Shown piece by piece: positions 18,700-28,059 of a stretch of 64,000 bases of DNA (position 1 is its first letter; each line of letters opens with the position of its first letter). The position numbers were made by a program, and so were the translations under genes. The DNA lies in the NCBI GenBank assembly GCA_963726315.1, contig CAVSBZ010000004.1:62001-126000 (forward strand), given 5' to 3'. Under the pieces are notes generated by a model. That model searched no databases, was not told where the DNA came from, and was given only the letters and a program-made list of their open reading frames with translations. The stretch is from FEB-25 sp963726315. GTDB lineage: Bacteria > Chloroflexota > Anaerolineae > Anaerolineales > UBA4823.

Positions 18700-20294
18700 G
18701 AAGTCCCTTCTCCCGAAAATACAGCACGGAAAGTCTTAATAATAATTTTAATATCATCAAGTAGCGAATAATTTCTAAGGTAGTTTAATTCCAATTGCAG
18801 CCTTGTTTCGAATTCCAAACCACCTCTACCGCTCACCTGCATTGGTCCCGTTATTCCGGGTTTAGCCAATAGCCTTTGTCTTTGGTAATCATTATACAGT
18901 TCTACAATCCCGAGTTCCTCGGGCCTTGGTCCAACCAGGCTCATTTCACCTTTGAGCACATTCCAAAATTGAGGTAATTCATCCAGGCTCCATCGACGTA
19001 AAAAACGTCCCACCCGGGTGATGCGCGGATCGTTCGGGATTTTAAAAACCGGGCCTTTTAACTGGCTTCTGTCAAGTACTTCTGAAACCATCCGCTCTGC
19101 TCCATCGACCATCGTACGGAGCTTAATCATTGTGAATGGCTTTCCATTTTCACCCGCTCTGACCTGCCTGAAAAATATGGGTCCACGGCTGTCCATCGGT
19201 ATAGCGAACATTGCGCAAGCTATCACTGGCGTCGAGAGAATTAATCCAAAACATGAACCAACAATATCGATGATCCGCTTAAGTATGCGTGTGCCAGGTG
19301 ATTGCAATGCGAATCCATCTACTTTTCGCTTATTTGGTTGAATTATGCCTCTTAACAATCCCCAGCCTAGTGCTCCAGCACGACCGAATAACAACCAAGG
19401 TGCTACCCACAACACTGATGGGTCACGTTTACCAATAAATGCCAGGAATGGGCTGGCAATCCCAATGAAAATTGTTAGTAAAAACAGCAAAGCTAGGAGG
19501 GTATTGTATGGAAATACAATAATAAATGGAAGAGTTGTGAGTAATAATGCCAGTAGCAATATTTCTACTCGTTGAGTTGGTGCTGTGTGCGAATCCGAGA
19601 AAACTTTTTCCGGTATCCACTTGAGCATGACGGCTTTCCAATAACCTATCACAAATTTTCGGTGTAGATACTCCGATAAATTGCGATCATGATAATGATA
19701 AACCACCGCTGATGGCTCGAATACCAGGCGGTAGCCTTTCCGTGCTAGTCGGAAGGATAATTCCTGATCTTCTACAGAGGGCACCCTAAAAGATTCGTCA
19801 AAACCGTTGTTGAGCGTGAAAATCTCTTTACGGTATGCCGCACTGTATGTATCGATAAAATCGATAGATGTTAGATTGCGCATCCGAGCATACTTAAATT
19901 CATATTCAAGTTGGACGAACCGCGCAACCAACTCAGTTTGGTGTGTGCGGTAAACCCCTTTAACTCCGACCACCTCCGGGTCTTGAAACGGTTGGATTAA
20001 ATCTACAAGCCAGGTTGAGCTGGGAGAACAGTCTGCATCTGTAAACGCAAGCAACATTCCCCTGGCTAGCTTTGCACCTGCATTCCGTGCCGCTGCCGCA
20101 CCAGCATTGGATTGGCGAATGACAGTAGCATCTAATTCGTCAGCGATCTTAGCCGTATCATCAGTCGAACCGTCATCTACAACAATTACTTCGTAATCCT
20201 GGCCGTACTGAAAACTCTCCTGGTGCAAAGTCGCCTGTAAACATTCCCTTAAAGTCACCGCGGCATTTTTTGCTGGGATAATCACCGAAATCAT
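18696..20294 (-). CDS. Fusion of GT2 glycosyltransferase and WbaP-type phosphoglycosyltransferase
   Basis: The 532-residue protein combines two enzymes. Residues 1-~230 are a GT2 glycosyltransferase ('ISVIIPAKNAAVTLRECL', 'VIVVDDGSTDDT', DxD-like 'FTDADCSPS', 'VEDQELSFRLARKG'). Hydrophobic helices follow (~245-310). Residues ~330-532 are a polyprenyl-phosphate sugar-phosphate transferase with a re-entrant helix ('IIDIVGSCFGLILSTPVIA'), 'MIKLRTM', the catalytic Asp-Glu in 'SLDELPQF' and 'GEMSLVGPRPEE'. It should load the first sugar phosphate on undecaprenyl phosphate and may also add the next sugar. I start it at ATG 20294 ('MISVIIP'), not the longer opening at 20624, because that extension is unlike the family, lies inside the upstream gene, and the ATG overlaps the upstream stop as ATGA. 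Confidence 0.9.
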   Translation of the reverse strand: MISVIIPAKNAAVTLRECLQATLHQESFQYGQDYEVIVVDDGSTDDTAKIADELDATVIRQSNAGAAAARNAGAKLARGMLLAFTDADCSPSSTWLVDLIQPFQDPEVVGVKGVYRTHQTELVARFVQLEYEFKYARMRNLTSIDFIDTYSAAYRKEIFTLNNGFDESFRVPSVEDQELSFRLARKGYRLVFEPSAVVYHYHDRNLSEYLHRKFVIGYWKAVMLKWIPEKVFSDSHTAPTQRVEILLLALLLTTLPFIIVFPYNTLLALLFLLTIFIGIASPFLAFIGKRDPSVLWVAPWLLFGRAGALGWGLLRGIIQPNKRKVDGFALQSPGTRILKRIIDIVGSCFGLILSTPVIACAMFAIPMDSRGPIFFRQVRAGENGKPFTMIKLRTMVDGAERMVSEVLDRSQLKGPVFKIPNDPRITRVGRFLRRWSLDELPQFWNVLKGEMSLVGPRPEELGIVELYNDYQRQRLLAKPGITGPMQVSGRGGLEFETRLQLELNYLRNYSLLDDIKIIIKTFRAVFSGEGTS

Positions 20295-21310
20295 TCGATT
20301 GCCTGCCGCGGACGAACGAGTATGCCGATCAGCCCTCCCAATAAAGCTGGCAGGGTAACGATGGCATGTAAAATTACCGCAAAAATTATCGCTTGGTCCT
20401 GGATGATTCCAAAAGGAAGTAAAGCCAGGCGGGCAAAAAAATAGAACGGACCAATGTTGCCAGGCATCAGTGCCGGGAATAATCCCACATATACCAGGGT
20501 CAACACCAATCCAGAAGCTGTTCCGCCTGCTTGAATCTCCAAACTCTTGAACAGCAGCAAATTTGTCAGCCACATAACTACCCAGATCAGGATGGTTAAC
20601 AATATGGGTGTCGTTATGTACCAAGGGTTTCTAAGCCATTGGGATGCCTTCACCCACCTGTCCATCCAATCAATGACGCCATCTGGTAGTTTGTTACCGG
20701 AACGAATTTTTTCCCAAGCAGCAGGTCCAAATATGACTCCTGCCACAAGTATTAACGTCAGCGTAATTGTCAACGGGAGTAACCAACTGCGTACATTTAA
20801 GATGTTTTCAACTGAAATTTTGTATGAAATCCATATTCCACACACCGTTAACGCCAATAAATCCAGGTATTTTTCGATCACAACTGTTGAAGTGATCTCT
20901 GGTAGAACCTTGGGTTGATCGGCAAAAAAGCCGATACGCACCAGATCACCTCCTCGCAAGGGAAGCACGATATTAACTGCCTGCCCAACAAAATAAGCAC
21001 TGAACAACCTGGTTGTAGTCACTCTGATCTGGTAATTTCGAACCAATACCGCCCACCGCCATACTTTTAAAAATAATCCGATGAGAACCGCTGCAATTCC
21101 CAAGATCAGCCATGCTGGGTTTGCAGTCCTGATCCCTGCCACCAGATCCTCCCAATGGATTCCCTGTAATGAAATAACCAGTAATAAAATCCCGCCAAAT
21201 ATTTTTATTATAGTCAGCAGATTTTTTTTAATATTTGAGGGGTGGAACAGCTGTTTCTTAACCGGCCCTATCTCAATTCGTCTTGCTTGCTCGGTGTCTT
21301 CACGGGTCAT
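20291..21310 (-). CDS. Flippase-like integral membrane protein (LPG synthase TM / UPF0104 family)
   Basis: The 339-residue protein has about eight membrane segments and matches the lysylphosphatidylglycerol-synthase transmembrane (UPF0104, AglD-like) family, with 'KVWRWAVLVRNYQI', 'VLPLRGGDLVRIGFFADQ' and 'STVVIEKYLDLLALTVCG'. Family members are thought to move or modify lipid-linked substrates. The C-terminal LPG synthase domain is absent. It overlaps both neighbours by ATGA (20291-20294 and 21307-21310), so the three genes are translationally coupled. This suggests its substrate is the lipid-linked sugar made by the adjacent fusion enzyme. Confidence 0.8.
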   Translation of the reverse strand: MTREDTEQARRIEIGPVKKQLFHPSNIKKNLLTIIKIFGGILLLVISLQGIHWEDLVAGIRTANPAWLILGIAAVLIGLFLKVWRWAVLVRNYQIRVTTTRLFSAYFVGQAVNIVLPLRGGDLVRIGFFADQPKVLPEITSTVVIEKYLDLLALTVCGIWISYKISVENILNVRSWLLPLTITLTLILVAGVIFGPAAWEKIRSGNKLPDGVIDWMDRWVKASQWLRNPWYITTPILLTILIWVVMWLTNLLLFKSLEIQAGGTASGLVLTLVYVGLFPALMPGNIGPFYFFARLALLPFGIIQDQAIIFAVILHAIVTLPALLGGLIGILVRPRQAIE

Positions 21311-22830
21311 GGGTTATTGCATTGGTAGGCAACCCCTGTATTGGATTTTGCGGTTACTTGTGTGGTACACACTGGCCGACCCGGGTTCAATACTTCAATT
21401 TGCTTCCCCCATTCAATGTTGGGCTGGTCTTGTGTATATAGAGGTGGGAAATTCAAATCTGGGTATGTATGTATAAGAGTTTCTTGATACCACACAAATT
21501 GAGTGAGTGGTAGTACAACGATTCTTAAATCAGGTCGTAATTGCAGCCCAAAATGGTAATACCATAACGGGAAGGTGTCCTGATCTGTTGTGGTATTTAC
21601 AATGGCTAGGGGAGGTGCATCACGTAAGAGCTGCTCTGCATACTGTGCCGGTTGGTCCTGGGTTCGTGTATCAACTCTCGAACGTGTACCTGGCACCCGT
21701 AAATAAATACTCAGCACCAGGATTAGAATTAGGATGGCACCAATCGGGATATACTTCAGATTGATCTGCCACACCGTGGGGACAGAGAGCCCAATCCAAA
21801 TCGCAAACACCATGGTGGCTGGGAGGAGGTATCCCACTGAGTTTTGGGTCTCAAATCCGATTGCGAAGACGATGTATGCGATGAAGATCCATAAAAGGAT
21901 CCAACGCAGGAATTTTAAAGGAAATGAATATTGGATTACCCCTACCGCTCCGGCTACCAACCCGAGCGCGCCAAATTGGTCCAATAGCAGGTTGGAAATA
22001 GAGCTGATCCGTTCCCATAAAACCTTCGTCTGGGCGCTGAACGGCAAGCCACGGTAGGGGTTGCCGGTCACTTCCCAGATAAACCCTGACAAGGTTTGTG
22101 GGTTCCCCCAGTTGATCGGCGGATACGTCTGCGCCCTCAAAGGTAGGTATAAGTAAACCAACGTCCCAGCAAGAATCAACCCAATTTGAGCTATGAGCAG
22201 TTTCAACGAACCGGTCTGCCGAGTCGAATAGACCAACGCTATCAGCGCAGCAGGTGCCATGAGCGCAATCGTTACGTGGTTACCAATTCCGAGCCCGACC
22301 AGGAACGACAGGACGTATAAATTACCTTTTTTTTGTCCAGGCTCGATCCGCAGATTTAGTGTTATCCACCATAAGAGCAATACAGTGATCAGGGATTGCA
22401 AACCGTGAACTTCAACGATCACCGCCTGCGAAAATAATAACGGCGCCACTCCCCACGCGCTACCTGCAATCACCGCTCCTGTAAGCTGAGCAGTAGATCT
22501 TGCACCGGTCAGGTATCCAACCCACCCAGTTAGCAATCCGGCGCCTAATGCCGCGGTTAGAATTGATTCCAGTGCTCCCTTAAAAACCGGTGTGCCTGAC
22601 GGAAAAAACTGGAATAAGATCCCAAGCAGAGTGTAGGTTGGATATCCTGTGGGATGCGGGATACCTCGAGTCAAGATTGCTGCAAGAAAATCCCCTCCGT
22701 CACCGCCATAATTAGCATTGCTAAGTCTGCTTTGGGCGATCGATAAATATAGAATTGCCACGCAAATGGTTACCAGCCCAGAGAGAAAAAATATCATATG
22801 CTGGTTTATGAAATTAATAATACAATTCAT
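21307..22830 (-). CDS. DUF2723 multi-pass membrane protein, glycosyltransferase-like
   Basis: This 507-residue membrane protein has ~11 hydrophobic segments followed by a soluble C-terminal part (~400-507). The first loop carries 'GGDGGDFLAAILTRGIPHPTG', the Asp-containing signature of DUF2723, a family related to GT-C mannosyltransferases that use lipid-linked sugars outside the membrane. 'HPTGYPTYTLLGILFQFFP' is also typical. The likely role is sugar transfer to proteins or glycans on the outer face, but the acceptor is unknown. It heads an overlapping leftward operon (DUF2723, flippase-like, GT2-PGT fusion, two glycosidases). Confidence 0.8.
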   Translation of the reverse strand: MNCIINFINQHMIFFLSGLVTICVAILYLSIAQSRLSNANYGGDGGDFLAAILTRGIPHPTGYPTYTLLGILFQFFPSGTPVFKGALESILTAALGAGLLTGWVGYLTGARSTAQLTGAVIAGSAWGVAPLLFSQAVIVEVHGLQSLITVLLLWWITLNLRIEPGQKKGNLYVLSFLVGLGIGNHVTIALMAPAALIALVYSTRQTGSLKLLIAQIGLILAGTLVYLYLPLRAQTYPPINWGNPQTLSGFIWEVTGNPYRGLPFSAQTKVLWERISSISNLLLDQFGALGLVAGAVGVIQYSFPLKFLRWILLWIFIAYIVFAIGFETQNSVGYLLPATMVFAIWIGLSVPTVWQINLKYIPIGAILILILVLSIYLRVPGTRSRVDTRTQDQPAQYAEQLLRDAPPLAIVNTTTDQDTFPLWYYHFGLQLRPDLRIVVLPLTQFVWYQETLIHTYPDLNFPPLYTQDQPNIEWGKQIEVLNPGRPVCTTQVTAKSNTGVAYQCNNP

Positions 22831-22924
22831 ATATTAAATAAAATATCTGAGGAAAACAATCTTACTTTGATTAGCAATTTCCATTTCCCCCAATCGAACC
22901 TACGCGTATTTTATCTACCCACCT

Positions 22925-22946
22925 AACCTCATCGTTATGAGGCGGG
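22925..22946 (-). terminator. Possible hairpin after the 22993 gene
   Basis: CCTCAT and ATGAGG (22927-22932 and 22937-22942) close a 4-nt loop and can be extended by a few outer pairs. It lies ~50 bp after the stop of the leftward gene, but no T-run follows, so this is a weak terminator call. Confidence 0.35.
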
Positions 22947-22992
22947 TGTAACTAGCGGATAGAGTGCTAACAAATTAGCAAGCTTAATCAAA

Positions 22993-23475
22993 TTAACGAT
23001 TTATTATTGGTAGAAAATATTCATCTGCTTGGAAAACAGTGAAAGTGAGAACATTGGATACCAAATCGAATGGCCATATCGGAAGCTCAGGAATAGTATG
23101 ACCTTCTTCTCTTCCGGAGGTTACAACTGTCACTGTGTATACAGTCGGCACAGTCATTAGGGTATCCGTCACAGTCACACTGAGACCATCCGGATATACC
23201 TCTGGTGGGTGAAGCATTTGATCATACCCATTCCCGGTAAATCTTACTGCAGTATCGTCCTCAGTTCCTTCGATTGATCCATAGATAACAACCACTTTAT
23301 TTGGAGATCGAACGGGTACTTTTGAAGGTAGGATTGAAGTGATGGTAGGATTTGCATTAACGCTTGCGTTTGCTGTATAAGTGGTCCCCCAATCGCCGCC
23401 AATTAATGCGAGGATAACGAATATTCCAGCGAGGGTGATGCTCCCGAGCCATTTTATTTTAGTAGTTGTTAACAT
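22993..23475 (-). CDS. Small secreted IPT/TIG-like protein with hydrophobic C-terminal tail
   Basis: This 160-residue exported protein has a signal peptide (~1-35) and one beta domain beginning 'NPTITSILPSKVPVRSP', typical of IPT/TIG immunoglobulin-like folds. It ends with 'DEYFLPIINR', the short tail shared by other secreted proteins in this window. I choose ATG 23475 because AGGAGG lies about 5 bp upstream; the in-frame extension to 23538 has no such site. No enzyme motif is present. It is isolated, with ~500 bp of empty sequence upstream. Function is unknown; a surface structural protein is likely. Confidence 0.7.
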   Translation of the reverse strand: MLTTTKIKWLGSITLAGIFVILALIGGDWGTTYTANASVNANPTITSILPSKVPVRSPNKVVVIYGSIEGTEDDTAVRFTGNGYDQMLHPPEVYPDGLSVTVTDTLMTVPTVYTVTVVTSGREEGHTIPELPIWPFDLVSNVLTFTVFQADEYFLPIINR

Positions 23476-23971
23476 ATATCCTCCTCTTATTACCATCGAA
23501 ATTTCACGCTGCGTTACGTCGTTGTTCTTTATACTCAACCAAATTATCAGGGTCTATTTATGTAATTACCAGGTTCGGGATTATTCCTAAAGCTTGAGAC
23601 ATATCCGCTTGATTATTTATTGAGCTACTGCCTCGGAATATTATCATTGATTGATGTCCATACTGCAAGATTCTGTAACTCACCTCCACTGATTTTTTAC
23701 CTGGCATTGGGATGAATATAATGAATATATCATTAAAAATGGATTTGTAGAACTGGATTTAGGCTTGAAAATTGGTAAAATTCAGAAATTTTCTTTTGTA
23801 TTGATATCCGATGTCAATGATTCTGCTGGTTAATCCTTATAATTGGTTGGTCCAAACTTTATATCATGAGTAGTTTATCGTGGAAATCCCGGGAAATCTG
23901 CTCCCAAACCAACACCACATCGTTGTCTCATGAATAACTATAATAATGATGGTTCACCCTTCCTAAATAAC
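23476..23971. other. Gene-free AT-rich region
   Basis: These ~500 bp between the IPT/TIG-like gene and DUF4012 gene carry no open frame, strong promoter or RNA gene that I can support. Confidence 0.3.
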
Positions 23972-26242
23972 TCACTGGTTTTGGTCTGTTTGGATTGTTA
24001 GCTTGATATCGGTTATTTTATCCAATACTCCTTGCCAGGTCCATGTTTGTTCCGACGATTGTGTCCATCCTTCTCCAGGATCCACTATTCCGGAATTATT
24101 CGGCAGCATAATCTCGAGCTTAAACGGCAACCCTTCCAACCCCGGTTGAACTTGCACCCGCAGCGTATATTCGATCAGGTTTTCACCCTTGGTTTGAAGG
24201 ATACTGGAAGGCAGGCTATACATGATTTCAATTTGTGATGTCTGGGCAATCGGAAGCATCAATAATCCAGCCCAAACCTGGGTGCCGGCTTCACCCGCGA
24301 AACTTTCCACCCTTCCAGACCAACCGACACCATTCAGCAATTGCTCAGCTGGTACAGGTTGAACACTCCCCGATATAAAGTTAGAACCGCTCGGAACATA
24401 CACTCTCCAGTAATCCAGGTAGCACCGCTGCTGCATAGCCGGGTAGGTTCCATTTCCGTAGCTTATCGCCTGCTTGCAAATTTCATTACCGCTTCCCGTG
24501 TGTTGGTAAGCTGCGTTCATATTCCCTACCGGTCGATTTAGGTCGGTTAAATCTATTCGATAATCTACTGACCGTTTAATTACTGAATCTACTTTGTTGA
24601 ATCCAACGTTCGAATCAACCAGATAAAGGTAATCACTCTTCCCTGGACGAACCCCACCGTCCCATCCACCTATCTCCAAGGCAGCTTGGGCACTAGGATC
24701 GTTTAAATAAATCATTACCTGGCCTTGTTCCAATAGATCAAGGATCGCCTTGCTCATATTCAAAAGCTGCTTTTGGTCATCCAGCTGCATCGCTTTTTCC
24801 AGCATTGCACTTCCCATCTGCTGCATAAAATCTTTGCGGTGGTTCCACCATTCCTCACTTAGCCCCTCCTCTGGAGCTGCTGCCCATGCTTGTTGCATAT
24901 ACACCTCAACATTCTCAGCTGTTACCGGATCATCAATGCCTGGCACCTGGATAGGACCGATTACCTCAAGTAACCTTTTTATTGCTAATTGATTGAACGC
25001 AATAACGCCTTGAGTTTGGATGCCTGTTGATAATGTGTACAGTGCCTGGGCTTGTTGCGATGCGCTAGGAAAATCTGGAGACCAGTTGGAATCTCTCGTC
25101 ACCCAGTAATCTGCCAACATGAACCGTTTCAGCGGTTCGGGGGGGGTGGGGTAGGTTTTGCTAAAATCGTCAACTTGGTATGAATCTCCCAGGTTGAACT
25201 CCAGGATCTTACCATCTTTTATGGTCAATAGCCCTATACCTGAAATGAACCCACCGGTACCGCGCAGCTCATCCCGGTTTTGGGCTAATACTAGGTAATT
25301 TTGTGCCTGTTTATTTCCTAATAGTTCAGGGATAGCAAGCAACCCATAGACTCCTGCTTGAAGCTGGTCGAGTTTTCCGTCCAACATGAGATAGTTCGCA
25401 CGTAACGATTCAGGCATCAATTCCGGTTGAATTCGGTTGCGCGCCAGCCTCGCCTGGTCAATGTCATCGGCTGCCGTGCTGAAGTGTACCTGGCCGGATT
25501 GCACTATCTGGCTCACCTGCTCGGGAAGTGTGAAGCCAGCCTGCCCGATATCGGTATCCGCGAGCAGAGGTCTTAACCCCACAGTAAGTTCGTTACTTGC
25601 TTGAGCCAGTCCATTTGCATAATCCAACAGTGGTTCGACTTGACCCATGTACGGACCCACTCCTGGTATGGCTCGAAGGCTGTTGAATATAGGAAAAAGT
25701 GGGTTGAGCTGATTGTAAATCGTGCCGATGTCACTTGCCACCGCATCAATCAGTGACGGTATCTTGTCGATCTGAATCTGGCTTGGATCTGCTTGAATAC
25801 TTTTAACGATTCGATAAAGGTGCGCGGCATGCCAGCCTAAATTGATTCCCCAAACCAGGAACAGCATGAGGAAAATCCCAAAATAAATCCTCACCAACAG
25901 CCAGCTGATGGATTTCACGGTTGGTTTTGATCTGGGTGGTTTGCTAACTTCACCCTGCTGGGCTTGCGGAACACTCCAAGATAATCCAATCAACAGCATT
26001 GACAACACAATCGCGATTGCCTTATAACCCCAAGGAATTTTGGTGAATAATATTCCAACAGTAAATATTACTGCCGCAAAGGCTAACCATCTTGACATGG
26101 CTCCTTGCGTCAGTTCACCAGTGAACGATTTTTTTTCTCGGATACATCGATCATATCCGAATCCAATCACTGCTAGGCCAATTGCTAAGCTGGTCACTTG
26201 CAGTGCACTCGAGATTAACCAGGTCAATTCCTGACTATCCAT
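23972..26242 (-). CDS. DUF4012 domain membrane protein
   Basis: The 756-residue protein has three hydrophobic segments in the first ~140 residues (the last 'RIYFGIFLMLFLVWGINLGW') and a large extracellular part matching DUF4012. Signature stretches are 'LVLAQNRDELRGTGGFI', 'FNLGDSYQVDDF', 'MLADYWVTRDSNWSPDFP' and 'GVIAFNQLAIKRLLEVIGPI'. DUF4012 proteins are common beside exopolysaccharide genes in Chloroflexota and Actinomycetota and may act in attaching or processing surface polymers; the family chemistry is not established. The gene starts inside the end of the O-antigen ligase gene (8-bp overlap), so the two are coupled and probably act on the same polymer. Confidence 0.85.
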   Translation of the reverse strand: MDSQELTWLISSALQVTSLAIGLAVIGFGYDRCIREKKSFTGELTQGAMSRWLAFAAVIFTVGILFTKIPWGYKAIAIVLSMLLIGLSWSVPQAQQGEVSKPPRSKPTVKSISWLLVRIYFGIFLMLFLVWGINLGWHAAHLYRIVKSIQADPSQIQIDKIPSLIDAVASDIGTIYNQLNPLFPIFNSLRAIPGVGPYMGQVEPLLDYANGLAQASNELTVGLRPLLADTDIGQAGFTLPEQVSQIVQSGQVHFSTAADDIDQARLARNRIQPELMPESLRANYLMLDGKLDQLQAGVYGLLAIPELLGNKQAQNYLVLAQNRDELRGTGGFISGIGLLTIKDGKILEFNLGDSYQVDDFSKTYPTPPEPLKRFMLADYWVTRDSNWSPDFPSASQQAQALYTLSTGIQTQGVIAFNQLAIKRLLEVIGPIQVPGIDDPVTAENVEVYMQQAWAAAPEEGLSEEWWNHRKDFMQQMGSAMLEKAMQLDDQKQLLNMSKAILDLLEQGQVMIYLNDPSAQAALEIGGWDGGVRPGKSDYLYLVDSNVGFNKVDSVIKRSVDYRIDLTDLNRPVGNMNAAYQHTGSGNEICKQAISYGNGTYPAMQQRCYLDYWRVYVPSGSNFISGSVQPVPAEQLLNGVGWSGRVESFAGEAGTQVWAGLLMLPIAQTSQIEIMYSLPSSILQTKGENLIEYTLRVQVQPGLEGLPFKLEIMLPNNSGIVDPGEGWTQSSEQTWTWQGVLDKITDIKLTIQTDQNQ

Positions 26243-27602
26243 TTAGTGCTGCCTTGTTCGAACGACCCTGGTCATACAATCCATAAGACATTGCCAACAA
26301 CCACCAGAACAGGAATCCCGGCTTTGCTCCCAGTGCCACTGCGTCTGTGACACCAAACAAAAAATGAGCCATTAATCCTCCCAGCACTCCCAATCCCAGT
26401 AAATGCAATGCGCCTCCTGCCTTTATGGGTCGGTATAGCATCCCAAGAGCGCCAATATAGAGTGCTATAAAACCTACCGCCCCAGGTAGACCCAGATCTA
26501 ACGCTGCCTGTAACAATTCATTGTGGGTATGACCTATCGAATAGCTCGCTGGAACTGTAAAGGTAGGGTAAAGCGTGAACAAAGCATTGCGGAATACATT
26601 CATCCCCACACCGGTCAAGGGAGTATCCTTGATTGCCCAAACAGCGTGCAACCAGATTTCCTCCCTCATGCTCAGTGAATCTATTGACAACGCTGACTCA
26701 TATCCAAGTGAAGTACCAATCAGCTCGCTTTGGATCGTTCTCCATCCAATTTGCTTGATCAGGATAATTCCCCCGAACCCAATAACTGCCAGTAAGCCAA
26801 TTGCCCACTGTCGCTTTGGCCACTTTAGGATCATTATTATCAGCACGAGACTCGTTATGCCTATTGCCAGGTAGCCTCCGCGAGCCTGTGATAGTATAAG
26901 CACGCCAATTCCGATTAGTAGTGTAACCAACAGAAAGGTTAGCCAACTAAATAGTTTTAATCGATTAATTTGATTATTTCCCGCCCGATGGGTAAACCAA
27001 TCTCGCTCGCTTAGGAAAACCAGCCCTGTTATCGCAATAACGGGAATTACCCATAATAAAGCTCCTGCAAGTTCATTTGGGTGGATTCCAGCCTCTGCAC
27101 CGGGCAAACCTGTGAGGCGGACCGGCAGGTTTGCGGTAAGTGCATTAAGCCATGTATTTTTTGCAACCCAATTCGTGCCAACTAGACCCAGAATTGCTAT
27201 CCCTGTTCCTGCCAGGATAAATATCACCAGGGACCCTTTCAATCCTTGTTGAGTCCGTACATGCCGTGATGCGCAGAAATAAACGGCCATTCCAAAAAGC
27301 AATCCGACGATTTTTCCTAGGCTGCCCGCCAGGTCCGGTGTTACGAAAGTGCTCACTCCAATCATGATTGCTAGCAGCAGGATTGCTGGGTTTAGTGGTG
27401 TGACCGGTAGAATTTCCTTCCAGGCTAATCCCTGTATCAGCAGCACCAGAGGGAAGGCGATTAACCCCCATACCCATCGCACATCCGGGAACAACATCGC
27501 CGGGGCAATAGCCACAGTTAGCAGCCAGTCCCACCGCTGAACTTCTTCCCTTAATTTATTCGTCTTCGGTTTTATCGTCGACTGTGAATGAATTGCACTC
27601 AT
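26235..27602 (-). CDS. O-antigen ligase/polymerase family membrane protein
   Basis: The 455-residue protein has ~11 membrane segments and the Wzy_C/WaaL signature in a large periplasm-facing loop, with 'LSQARGGYLAIGIT', 'REEIWLHAVWAIKDTPLTGVGMN' (split here as its two halves in the chain) and 'SYSIGHTHNELLQAALDLGLPG', where the His is usually essential. Such proteins join or polymerise lipid-linked oligosaccharides outside the membrane. It is the first gene of a two-gene unit with DUF4012. Upstream (27898-27985) lies a motif also found before the BY-kinase gene, hinting at joint control of two polysaccharide loci. Ligase versus polymerase cannot be told from sequence. Confidence 0.85.
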   Translation of the reverse strand: MSAIHSQSTIKPKTNKLREEVQRWDWLLTVAIAPAMLFPDVRWVWGLIAFPLVLLIQGLAWKEILPVTPLNPAILLLAIMIGVSTFVTPDLAGSLGKIVGLLFGMAVYFCASRHVRTQQGLKGSLVIFILAGTGIAILGLVGTNWVAKNTWLNALTANLPVRLTGLPGAEAGIHPNELAGALLWVIPVIAITGLVFLSERDWFTHRAGNNQINRLKLFSWLTFLLVTLLIGIGVLILSQARGGYLAIGITSLVLIIMILKWPKRQWAIGLLAVIGFGGIILIKQIGWRTIQSELIGTSLGYESALSIDSLSMREEIWLHAVWAIKDTPLTGVGMNVFRNALFTLYPTFTVPASYSIGHTHNELLQAALDLGLPGAVGFIALYIGALGMLYRPIKAGGALHLLGLGVLGGLMAHFLFGVTDAVALGAKPGFLFWWLLAMSYGLYDQGRSNKAALNG

Positions 27603-28059
27603 TGATCTTCTAAAACTATCAACCTCTCAAACCATGAAGCCTATTGTACTGGTGTTACACCACTTGGTAATAACAAGCTACTATTTTTCGATTGTCCCCT
27701 CTCTCTCGTTGCAAGTTACCGATATCTGGATGAGCATCTATGAATTTTCATTATGACAATTATTCTGGTTCACATGCTATCTACAATTATTTACTAACTA
27801 ATTAAATGAGTTCTCCTGCATAAATTCTGTGCCTTCTCCCTGATTATAAATCACCAATTGGGATTAATAATCTTCCGATCAGACAATATTATTTTAAATT
27901 GGGGCTATACGTCAAACGCTGCTGGCAATTATTTTCACCCCTATTACGCAAAAGACTTAATTTTTAAAAGATTGGCTATACGCATTATCCCTGCGGTCGT
28001 CTTCTCACCGCTAATTCAGTCTTGATTCCACCTCTGCAATTGATGGGAGTCAATATCTA
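27603..28059. other. Intergenic region with EPS-type regulatory motif
   Basis: This is 457 bp upstream of the O-antigen ligase gene. ATTGGCTATACGCAT at 27971-27985 is identical to a 15-mer at 48863-48877 upstream of the BY-kinase gene. A related ATTGGGGCTATACGTCA lies at 27898-27914. Otherwise the sequence is AT-rich and empty. Confidence 0.45.
27971..27985 (-). promoter_or_regulatory. Shared 15-bp motif, possible regulator site
   Basis: Read leftward the motif is ATGCGTATAGCCAAT, followed by 'CTTTTAAAAATTAAG'. The same 15-mer precedes the BY-kinase promoter at 48863-48877. A transcription-factor site is an inference. Confidence 0.4.

Noticed and set aside
20295..20624. N-terminal extension of the GT2-PGT fusion
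   Set aside because: It is read inside the coupled upstream gene and is unlike GT2 starts; ATG 20294 overlaps the upstream stop and begins with the family motif.
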